This document shows positions 1-6,284 of a DNA stretch of 10,407 nt, piece by piece (the first letter of the stretch is position 1; every line of letters starts with the position of its first letter). The notes beneath the pieces were generated by a model. It searched no databases. It saw nothing but the letters and a program-made list of their open reading frames with translations, and was not told the DNA's origin. The stretch lies in assembly GCA_028869395.1 (NCBI GenBank), contig JAGWSE010000434.1, positions 1 to 10,407 of the forward strand, read 5' to 3'. Origin of the DNA: Alphaproteobacteria bacterium. Lineage in GTDB: Bacteria > Pseudomonadota > Alphaproteobacteria > Caulobacterales > Caulobacteraceae. Made by a program: the position numbers and the translations under genes.

Positions 1-296
1 AATAGATCCGCGCGCTGCACGACGTACTCGGCATGTGAAATCTGCACATTGGCCATGGCGATGCGCAGGTTCTGCGCGTGCGCCAGCGCCTCCGCGATGA
101 CCGCCTGCAGGTGCGGATCCCTGAAGATATCCGGGTAGCTCACCGAGGGAAGCGGCGCGGCCTTGGTCGGCGCAGGATAGGCCGCGCCCGTGGGCCAGCT
201 CGGCGGGATGGCCGGGTTGGGGCGCACGTAGTGCGGCTCGAGCGTGCAGCCGGCGAGCAGGCTTGCCGTCAAGCCGAGCGCGAGCAGGGATTTCAC
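1..296 (-). CDS. NodT-type outer-membrane efflux lipoprotein (5' part only)
   Basis: This is the start of a TolC-like outer-membrane channel of the NodT lipoprotein class, which would carry substrates from the RND pump across the outer membrane. The window holds the first 98 codons; the rest lies beyond the left edge. Residues 1-17 form a lipoprotein signal peptide with lipobox L14-A15-G16-C17, so C17 should be lipidated. The following stretch (LEPHYVRPNP, then IPPSWP) matches the usual beginning of mature NodT proteins, and the helix-forming segment after it (about residues 60-98) fits the start of the OEP domain. The start is GTG at 296, chosen because a perfect AGGAGG lies 7 bases upstream and because it overlaps the permease stop as GTGA. 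It is the last of three visible genes of the efflux operon. Family assignment rests on the N-terminus and context only. Confidence 0.88.
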   Translation of the reverse strand, partial: MKSLLALGLTASLLAGCTLEPHYVRPNPAIPPSWPTGAAYPAPTKAAPLPSVSYPDIFRDPHLQAVIAEALAHAQNLRIAMANVQISHAEYVVQRADL

Positions 297-3200
297 GCCG
301 GCGCCTCCTGCTCTCCGCCGCCCGCTTCCGGGTGCTGTTCGCGCCCGCGCTTGTGGAAGATCCGCCGCACGAGGACGAAGAACATCGGCACGAAGATGAT
401 CGACAGCAGGGTCGCGGTCAGCATGCCGCCGATCACCGCCGTCCCGATGGCGATGCGGCTCTTCGCGCCGGCGCCGGTCGCGATGGCCAAAGGGAAGACG
501 CCGCTCATGAACGACAGGCTGGTCATGATGATCGGGCGCAGCCTCAGTCGCGCGCCTTCGAGCGCGGCCTCAACCGCGCCGCGGCCCCGCTTCTGCGCGG
601 CTTCGGCGAATTCGACGATCAGGATGGCGTTCTTCGCCGAGAGGCCCATGGTCGTGAGCAGGCCGACCTGGAAGTAGACGTCGTTCGAAAGGCCTCTCAG
701 CCACACTGCCAGCGCCGCGCCCAGGAGGCCGAGCGGCACCACCAGCATGACCGAGAACGGCACTGACCAGCTCTCGTAGAGCGCGGCCAGACAGAGGAAG
801 ATCACGACCAGCGAGACCGCGTAAAGGATGGGCGCCTGGCCGCCCGACAGCCGCTCCTGGTACGACAGTCCGCTCCAGTCCGCCGCCAGGCCGGGGAACT
901 TCGCGACGATCTGCTCCATGTGCTTCATGGCCTCGCCGGTGCTCTTGCCCGGCGCCGCGTCGCCCTGGATTTCGTAGTCCGGCAACCCGTTGAAGCGGGT
1001 CAGCGTCGTGGGCGCCTGGCCCCAGCTCACGTCGGAGAACGAGGAGAAGGGCGCCATCTCGCCGCTCGTCCCGCGGACGAACCAGTCGCCGAGGTCTTCG
1101 GGCCGGCTGCGGTACGGCGCATCGCCCTGGACATAGACCCGCTTCACGCGGCCGCGGTCGATGAAGTCGCCGACATAACTCCCGCCCCAGGCCGTGGTCA
1201 GGGTCGAATCCACGTCGCTCTGCGAGAGACCCAGGGCCCCCGCCTTGGCCGTATCCACGGAGACGTGAAGCGTCGGGTTGTCCTTCAGCGCATTCTCGCG
1301 CACGCCCGTCAGGATCGGATCCTGCCTCGCCTGCGCCAGCACCTGGTTCATCTCCTGCTTGAAGACGTCGCGCGGGAGCCCGCCGGAGTTCTCCAGCTCC
1401 ATGGTGAAGCCGCTCGCCTGTCCGAGACCGCGAACCGCGGGCGGGCTGAGCGCATAGAAGCTGGCGTCGCGCAGATTGGCGAAGTGCTTCATCGCACGCT
1501 GGGCGACCGCCTCGGCGGTGTTGGCGCTTCCCGGCCGCTGGTCCCAGGGGACGAGGTGCAGGAAGCCGCGGCCGGCGTTCTGACCCGAGCCCGCCTGGTT
1601 GCCGCCCAGCACCATGAACATGGTGGCGACGTTCTTCTTCTCGGTCGTCAGGAAGTAGTGCTCGATCTCCTTGGCGACGGCCAGGGTGCGGGCCTGGGTG
1701 GCCCCTGGCGGCAGGGTGAACTGCAGCATCAGCGCACCCTGATCCTCCACCGGCACGAAGCTGGTGGGCAGCCGTATGAAGATGATCACCAGGAGGGTGA
1801 CGAGCGCTGCGTACACGATCAGCGCCGGGCGGACGTTCTCGATCACCCGGCGGATGAAGTTCCGGTAGCGGTCGGCGAGCGCGAAGAAGCGTGCGTTGAA
1901 CCAGGCGCCGAACGCCGCGAGCTTCCGGTCGAGCCACGCCTCCTCCTCGCCGGGACGCTTCAGGAGGTTCGCGGCGATGGCCGGCGAGAGCACCAGGGCG
2001 ACCATCACCGACAGCGCCATCGACGAGACGATGGTGATGGAGAACTGCCGATAGATCACGCCGACCGAACCGCCGAAGAAGGCCATCGGCAGGAACACCG
2101 CCGAGAGCACCAGCGCGATGGCGATCAGGGCGGTCTGCACCTGGTCCATCGATTTGATGGTCGCCTCGCGGGGCGTGAGGTCCGGCTCCTCGCTCAATAT
2201 CCGCTCGACGTTCTCCACGACGACGATCGCGTCGTCGACCAGCAGGCCGATGGAGAGCACCATCCCGAACAGGGTGAGCGTGTTGATGCTGTAGCCGGCG
2301 ATCCCCAGCACGCCGAAGGTGCCGAGCAGCACCACCGGCACCGCGATCGCCGGGATGAGCACCGCCCGCCAGCTCTGCAGGAAGACGAACATCACGATGA
2401 CCACCAGGATCACCGCCTCGAAGAGGGTCTGCACGACCTCCCGGACCGAGAGCTTGATGTACTGGGTGCTATCGTTCGGGAAGGCGAACTTGTAGCCGGG
2501 CGGCAGGTCCTTGGACTGACGGGCGACCTCCGCACGGACCAGCGCCGCGGTCTTAAGGGCGTCCGCGCCGGGGGCCAGCATCACCGCGATGCCCGAGCCG
2601 GGGTGACCGTTCAGTCGGGGCTGGAACCCGTAGCTCTCGCTGCCGAGCTCAACCCGGGCCACGTCCTCCAGCAGGACCTTGGAGCCGTCCGACTGGGTCT
2701 TGACGATGATCTTCTTGAACTGATCGGGCGAGGTCAGGCGCGAGCGCGCCGTCACCGTGGCGTTCAGCATCTGGGTCGCCGCCGACGGCTGGCCGCCGAT
2801 CTCGCCCGCCGCGACCTGGGTGTTCTGCGCCTTGATGGCGGCGATCACGTCGCTGGGCATCAGCTTGTAGCTGGCCAGCTTGAACGGATCGAGCCAGATG
2901 CGCATGGCGTACTGGGAGCCGAAGACGTTGACGTCGCCGACCCCGGAAATGCGCCCTATCGGCTCCTGCAGGTGCGAGACGAGGTAGTCGCCGATGTCGG
3001 CGCTCGTGGAGCGATCGCTCTCATCGTAGAGCGCGATGACCATCAGGAAGTCGGGGTTCGACTTGGTCACCGTCAGGCCCTGCGCCTGCACCTCCTGCGG
3101 CAGCCGGGGCAGCGCCTGCTGCACCTTGTTCTGCACCTGCACCTGGGCGATGTCGGGGTTGGTCCCCTTCTGGAAGGTGACGGTGACGTTGACCTGTCCC

Positions 3201-3457
3201 GACGAGCTGGACGTGGTCTGGAAGTAGATCATCCCGTCCAGACCGGTGAGCTGCTGCTCGATCACCTGGGCGACGCTGTTCTCCAGCACCTCGGCCGAGG
3301 CGCCCGGATAATTGGCGTGGATGTTCACCTCGGGCGGGGCGATGTCGGGGTACTGCTCGATCGACAGCGAGCGGATGCCGAAGGCGCCCGCCAACATGAT
3401 GACGATGGCGATCACCCAGGCGAAGACCGGGCGGTCGATGAAGATACGCGAGATCAT
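293..3457 (-). CDS. RND multidrug efflux permease, AcrB/MexB type (HAE-1)
   Basis: Inner-membrane proton/drug antiporter that takes substrates from the periplasm and outer membrane leaflet and passes them to the outer-membrane channel. At 1054 residues it is full length for AcrB relatives. Membrane segments are seen at about 10-28, 341-414 (three), 437-497 (two), 543-562, 874-950 (three) and 975-1030 (two), with two large periplasmic loops between, as in the 12-helix family fold. The proton relay is intact: D408-D409 in GLLVDDAI, K942 in GLSAKNAI, R972 and T979 in RLRPIIMTS (equivalent to AcrB D407, D408, K940, R971, T978). Of the AcrB phenylalanine pocket, F137, F179, F614 and F632 are kept, but the two switch-loop phenylalanines are replaced (G619, Q621; loop GGNQAGSG). 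Start ATG overlaps the adaptor stop as ATGA, with a purine-rich GGCGGGG before it; the stop overlaps the next gene as GTGA. Substrates cannot be read from the sequence. Confidence 0.97.
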   Translation of the reverse strand: MISRIFIDRPVFAWVIAIVIMLAGAFGIRSLSIEQYPDIAPPEVNIHANYPGASAEVLENSVAQVIEQQLTGLDGMIYFQTTSSSSGQVNVTVTFQKGTNPDIAQVQVQNKVQQALPRLPQEVQAQGLTVTKSNPDFLMVIALYDESDRSTSADIGDYLVSHLQEPIGRISGVGDVNVFGSQYAMRIWLDPFKLASYKLMPSDVIAAIKAQNTQVAAGEIGGQPSAATQMLNATVTARSRLTSPDQFKKIIVKTQSDGSKVLLEDVARVELGSESYGFQPRLNGHPGSGIAVMLAPGADALKTAALVRAEVARQSKDLPPGYKFAFPNDSTQYIKLSVREVVQTLFEAVILVVIVMFVFLQSWRAVLIPAIAVPVVLLGTFGVLGIAGYSINTLTLFGMVLSIGLLVDDAIVVVENVERILSEEPDLTPREATIKSMDQVQTALIAIALVLSAVFLPMAFFGGSVGVIYRQFSITIVSSMALSVMVALVLSPAIAANLLKRPGEEEAWLDRKLAAFGAWFNARFFALADRYRNFIRRVIENVRPALIVYAALVTLLVIIFIRLPTSFVPVEDQGALMLQFTLPPGATQARTLAVAKEIEHYFLTTEKKNVATMFMVLGGNQAGSGQNAGRGFLHLVPWDQRPGSANTAEAVAQRAMKHFANLRDASFYALSPPAVRGLGQASGFTMELENSGGLPRDVFKQEMNQVLAQARQDPILTGVRENALKDNPTLHVSVDTAKAGALGLSQSDVDSTLTTAWGGSYVGDFIDRGRVKRVYVQGDAPYRSRPEDLGDWFVRGTSGEMAPFSSFSDVSWGQAPTTLTRFNGLPDYEIQGDAAPGKSTGEAMKHMEQIVAKFPGLAADWSGLSYQERLSGGQAPILYAVSLVVIFLCLAALYESWSVPFSVMLVVPLGLLGAALAVWLRGLSNDVYFQVGLLTTMGLSAKNAILIVEFAEAAQKRGRGAVEAALEGARLRLRPIIMTSLSFMSGVFPLAIATGAGAKSRIAIGTAVIGGMLTATLLSIIFVPMFFVLVRRIFHKRGREQHPEAGGGEQEAPA
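304..309 (-). promoter_or_regulatory. Ribosome binding site of the NodT-type gene
   Basis: On the minus strand this reads AGGAGG, 7 bases before the GTG at 296. It lies within the last codons of the permease gene and decides the GTG start in favour of any downstream alternative. Confidence 0.75.
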
Positions 3458-4626
3458 CCCCGCCTGCCGCGGTCATTCCCGCCCTGGGCAGGCGCGCCGA
3501 GGTGCTGCGGGGAGCCTGCCGGCACCGGCTTGACGGCCTGGCCTGGACGGACCCGGTCGAGCCCCTCGGTGATCACCCGGTCCCCGGCCTCGAGGCCCGA
3601 GGTGACGAGCCAGGCGTCGCCCACCGTGCGGTCGGCGGTGATCGCGCGCAGCTGCGCCTTGTTGTCCGGCCCGATGATATAGACCGTGGCGTTGCCGCGC
3701 GGATCGCGGGTGACCGCCTGCTGCGGCACGAGGATCGCGTTCGGGGCGATGGCCTGCGACAGCCGCGCGCGCACGAACATGCCGGGCAGCAGCAGCCCCT
3801 GCGGGTTCGGGAACCGGGCCCGCAGGGTCACGGCGCCGGTGTTCGGATCGACGATCGCCTCTGCGAACTCGATCTTGCCCTTCAGCGGATAGACGCTGCC
3901 GTCCTCGAGGATCAGCTGCACGCCGGCCTCCGCCGGCATCACGCCGCCCTTCGAAAGCTCCTGCCGCAGCTCCAGCAGGTCGGAGCTCGACTGCTGGATG
4001 TCGACGTACATCGGATCGAGCCGCTCGATGGTGGTGAGCGCGTTCGCCTGACCGTTGGTGACCAGCGCGCCCGTCGTCACCCTGGAGCGGCCGATGCGGC
4101 CGCTGATCGGCGCCGGCACCCGCGTGAAGCGCAGGTTGATCTGCGCGGTCTGCAACGCAGCCCGGGTCTGGGCCACCTGGGCGGCGGCCTGCTTCGCGGC
4201 GGCCACGGCGTCGGTGTAGTCCTGCTTGCTCACCGCCTCGATCGCGGCCAGCGGCTTGTAGCGGGCGGCCTTGGCCTGGGCGGCGGCGTAGGAGGCCTGG
4301 GCGTTCGCCAGGTTCGCCTGGGCCTGGGCGACGGCTGCGGAATACAGGCTGGGATCGATCTCGTAGAGCGTCTGGCCCTGCTGGACGATCGAGCCTTCCA
4401 CGAAACGCCGCGCCTTGATGATGCCGTTGACCTGCGGCCGCACGTCGGAGGTCTCGTACGCGCTGGTGCGTCCCGCCAGCTCGATCTCCAGCGGCACAGC
4501 CTGGCTCTTCAGCACGACGTAACCCGCCTCCGGCGTCGGCGGCGTCCGCATCGGCTTCTTTCCGCCGCAGGCGGCCAGCAGGAGCAGCAGTCCAAGCGCA
4601 GGCAAATGTCGTGTCTTGATCGGCAT
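3454..4626 (-). CDS. RND efflux periplasmic adaptor (membrane fusion protein), AcrA/MexA type
   Basis: Periplasmic adaptor that links the RND permease to the outer-membrane channel. The 390 residues begin with a lipoprotein signal peptide (hydrophobic L11-A19, lipobox ending LAAC, lipidated C20). Then come half of the lipoyl-like domain (about 61-92, VRPQVNGII to LYEIDP), an Ala/Gln-rich alpha-helical hairpin (about 95-162), the other half of the lipoyl-like domain (about 165-200, with PISGRIGRS), a beta-barrel (about 205-285, LDPMYVDI to LLPGMFVRARL) and a membrane-proximal domain (about 290-365). Length and order are typical of AcrA/MexA. This is the first gene of the efflux operon, preceded by a repeat-rich leader and without a strong Shine-Dalgarno sequence. 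It overlaps the permease start by 4 bases. The C-terminal tail (after 366) is a Pro/Gly-rich, probably disordered stretch. Confidence 0.96.
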   Translation of the reverse strand: MPIKTRHLPALGLLLLLAACGGKKPMRTPPTPEAGYVVLKSQAVPLEIELAGRTSAYETSDVRPQVNGIIKARRFVEGSIVQQGQTLYEIDPSLYSAAVAQAQANLANAQASYAAAQAKAARYKPLAAIEAVSKQDYTDAVAAAKQAAAQVAQTRAALQTAQINLRFTRVPAPISGRIGRSRVTTGALVTNGQANALTTIERLDPMYVDIQQSSSDLLELRQELSKGGVMPAEAGVQLILEDGSVYPLKGKIEFAEAIVDPNTGAVTLRARFPNPQGLLLPGMFVRARLSQAIAPNAILVPQQAVTRDPRGNATVYIIGPDNKAQLRAITADRTVGDAWLVTSGLEAGDRVITEGLDRVRPGQAVKPVPAGSPQHLGAPAQGGNDRGRRG

Positions 4627-4653
4627 TCAGACCGGGCGACAGGTTGTGGAGGA

Positions 4654-4668
4654 ACCCCGTTACGGGGT
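4654..4668. promoter_or_regulatory. Perfect palindrome ACCCCGT-T-ACGGGGT
   Basis: Two 7-base arms separated by a single base, centred 35 bases before the adaptor ATG. The symmetry suits a dimeric repressor operator or a small leader hairpin. It is not followed by a T run on either strand, so it does not look like an intrinsic terminator. Confidence 0.4.
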
Positions 4669-4700
4669 CTGACGGGAAGACGCCAGCCTGCACGTCAGAC
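4667..4700. repeat. 8-base inverted repeat GTCTGACG / CGTCAGAC
   Basis: The arms at 4667-4674 and 4693-4700 are exact reverse complements with an 18-base spacer. A further TCAGAC copy at 4627-4632, just before the adaptor start, is followed by CGGGC, close to the GGGGC that follows the copy at 4695-4700. The spacing from centre to centre of the two arms is 26 bases. This may be a pair of regulator half-sites; function is inferred from pattern and place only. Confidence 0.35.
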
Positions 4701-4752
4701 GGGGCTTCGTTCCCCCGGAAACGCGGCGCCAGAATGTCGAAATGTTTCTAGG

Positions 4753-4773
4753 CCGCAAGCACAGCGGTTTTTT
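4753..4773 (+). terminator. Weak intrinsic-terminator-like hairpin pointing to the plus strand
   Basis: On the plus strand CCGC (4753-4756) pairs with GCGG (4764-4767) across a 7-base loop and is followed at once by six T. Two G-T wobble pairs could lengthen the stem. The orientation is odd, since no plus-strand gene is visible. Read on the minus strand the hairpin is preceded by A's and not followed by a T run, so it is a poor terminator for lpdA. It may be chance in an AT-rich patch. Confidence 0.25.
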
Positions 4774-4795
4774 CGAAATCTACCAACGGTTTTCG

Positions 4796-6202
4796 TCAGA
4801 TGTGGAGCACGCGGCCATAAGCATCGAGCGAAGCTTCGTGCATCGCCTCGCTCATGGTCGGGTGCGGGAAGACCGTCGCCTGCAACTCCGCTTCGGTGGC
4901 TTCCAGCGTCATGGCGAGCGCGAATCCCTGGATCATTTCGGTGACCTCCGCGCCGATCATGTGCGCCCCGATCAGCGCGCCGGTGCGTCCGTCGAAGATC
5001 GTCTTCACGAACCCCTCGGTCTCGCCCATGGCGATCGCCTTGCCGTTCACCCGGAACGGAAAGCGGCCGACCTTCGGCTCCAGGCCCTGCTCCTTCGCCT
5101 GCGCCTCGGTCAATCCCACCGAGGCGACCTGCGGATTCGAATAGGTGCAGCCCGGGATCGGTGAATGCAGGTTCGTGGGCTTCAGCCCAGCGATATGCTC
5201 CACGCAGTGGATGCCCTCGTGGCTCGCCTTGTGCGCCAGCCAGGGCGGCCCCGCCACGTCGCCGATGGCGTAGAGCCCGGCGACGCCGGTCCCGCCATGG
5301 TCGTCGGTGACGATGTGCGTGCGCTCGACCTTCACGCCCAGCGACTCCAGGCCGAGATTCTCGACGTTGCCGACGATGCCGACGGCCACGATGGCGACGT
5401 CGCCCTCCAGGGTCTCGGCCTTGCCGTTCGCCTCGATCTCGACCGCGACGCCGCTCTTCGTCTTGCTCAGCTTTTTGACGTTGGCCGCCACGCGGAAGCC
5501 TATTCCGCGCTTCTCGAAGGCCTTGTGAGCGGCCTTGGAAACCTCTTCGTCCTCCACCGGCAGGATTCTCGGAAGCATCTCGACCACGGTCACCTCCGAG
5601 CCCAGCGCGCGGTAGAAGCTCGCGAACTCGATGCCGATCGCCCCTGAGCCGATGACCACCAGCTTCTTCGGCGCGGACTTGGGGACCAGCGCTTCGCGGT
5701 AGGTCCACACTCGCTCCCCGTCCGGCTCCAGGCCGATCTCCGGGAAGGTCCGCGCCCGGGCGCCGGTCGCCAGGATCACGTGCCTGGACTGCAAGGCACG
5801 CTCGCCGCCCTTGTTCAGAGCCACGTGGACCTTCGGCGCAGGGCTGCCCTTCTCCAGGCGCGCGGTCCCCTCGATCACCTCGATCTTGTGCTTCTTCATC
5901 AGGAATCCGACGCCGGCGTTCAGCTGCGCCGCAACCTTGCGCGAGCGCTGGATCACCTTCGTGAAGTCATAGCCGCGGTTCTCCGCCGAGAGGCCATAGT
6001 CGCCGAGGTGAGACAGCTGCTCGTAGACGTCGCCCGAGCGCAGCAGCGCCTTGGTCGGGATGCAGCCCCAGTTCAGGCAGATGCCGCCCAGCTCCGCGCG
6101 CTCGACGATGGCCGTCTTCAGGCCCAGCTGCGCCGAGCGGATTGCGGTCACATAGCCGCCGGGCCCCGACCCAACGACAACCACATCGAAATCCGTGGCC
6201 AT
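4796..6202 (-). CDS. lpdA: Dihydrolipoamide dehydrogenase (E3)
   Basis: Flavoprotein that reoxidises the dihydrolipoyl groups of the pyruvate dehydrogenase complex (lipoyl domains of PdhC and PdhB) and passes electrons to NAD+. The 468 residues show the FAD-binding GSGPGG (11-16), the redox-active disulfide C42-LNWG-C47, the NAD-binding GSGAIG (185-190), the second FAD motif YAIGD (311-315) and the C-terminal interface with the active-site base H447 and partner E452 in FPHPTMSE. Length is normal for the family and there is no N-terminal lipoyl extension, which some E3 proteins have. The start at 6202 was preferred to an in-frame ATG at 6256: it places the beta strand FDVVVVG directly at the N-terminus, as in the family, and a GGAG lies 6 bases before it. 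It follows pdhC after 82 bases and is the last gene of the pdh operon. Confidence 0.97.
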   Translation of the reverse strand: MATDFDVVVVGSGPGGYVTAIRSAQLGLKTAIVERAELGGICLNWGCIPTKALLRSGDVYEQLSHLGDYGLSAENRGYDFTKVIQRSRKVAAQLNAGVGFLMKKHKIEVIEGTARLEKGSPAPKVHVALNKGGERALQSRHVILATGARARTFPEIGLEPDGERVWTYREALVPKSAPKKLVVIGSGAIGIEFASFYRALGSEVTVVEMLPRILPVEDEEVSKAAHKAFEKRGIGFRVAANVKKLSKTKSGVAVEIEANGKAETLEGDVAIVAVGIVGNVENLGLESLGVKVERTHIVTDDHGGTGVAGLYAIGDVAGPPWLAHKASHEGIHCVEHIAGLKPTNLHSPIPGCTYSNPQVASVGLTEAQAKEQGLEPKVGRFPFRVNGKAIAMGETEGFVKTIFDGRTGALIGAHMIGAEVTEMIQGFALAMTLEATEAELQATVFPHPTMSEAMHEASLDAYGRVLHI

Positions 6203-6284
6203 TCTCTTCTCCGCTAATCCCCAGCGAGGGGACTCCTGCTGAATCGCCGCTTCCATCCGCGCCCGCGTGCGGATCGGCGGCGGG
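6203..6284 (-). promoter_or_regulatory. pdhC-lpdA spacer with lpdA ribosome binding site and a small hairpin
   Basis: The minus strand reads GGAGAAGAG at 6212-6204, a good Shine-Dalgarno sequence that fixes the lpdA start at 6202. Just upstream, TCCCC and GGGGA (6218-6222 with 6228-6232, loop of 5) can form a small stem. No T run follows, so it is not a terminator. It might tune lpdA translation or mark an RNA processing point, but the stem is short and this is a guess. This is the widest spacer inside the pdh operon. Confidence 0.4.

Larger units (their letters stand above)
4627..4795 (-). promoter_or_regulatory. Leader and presumed promoter/operator region of the efflux operon
   Basis: This gap of 169 bases separates the lpdA stop from the adaptor start. 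The half near lpdA (about 4735-4795) is clearly richer in A/T than its surroundings, as expected for a promoter, but I could not settle on a convincing -35/-10 pair. The half near the adaptor holds a perfect palindrome (4654-4668), an 8-base inverted repeat (4667-4674 with 4693-4700), a possible hairpin (4700-4704 with 4713-4717) and three copies of TCAGAC in both orientations. RND pump operons are commonly controlled by TetR-, MarR- or LysR-type regulators binding such repeats, so an operator here is a reasonable inference. No regulator gene is visible in the window. Confidence 0.45.

Noticed and set aside
920..3682. Very long plus-strand open frame (920 codons) opposite the RND permease
   Set aside because: It is antisense to a gene with clear family motifs, its product is low-complexity Arg/His/Asp/Gly-rich without any recognised domain, and such mirror frames are common in GC-rich DNA.
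3502..4944. Plus-strand open frame of 480 codons opposite the adaptor and crossing the gap
   Set aside because: Same GC-driven artefact; no domain, and it runs antisense across the adaptor, the leader and the end of lpdA.
6203..6256. lpdA start 18 codons further upstream at 6256
   Set aside because: The added residues have no family counterpart and would overlie the good ribosome binding site at 6204-6212.
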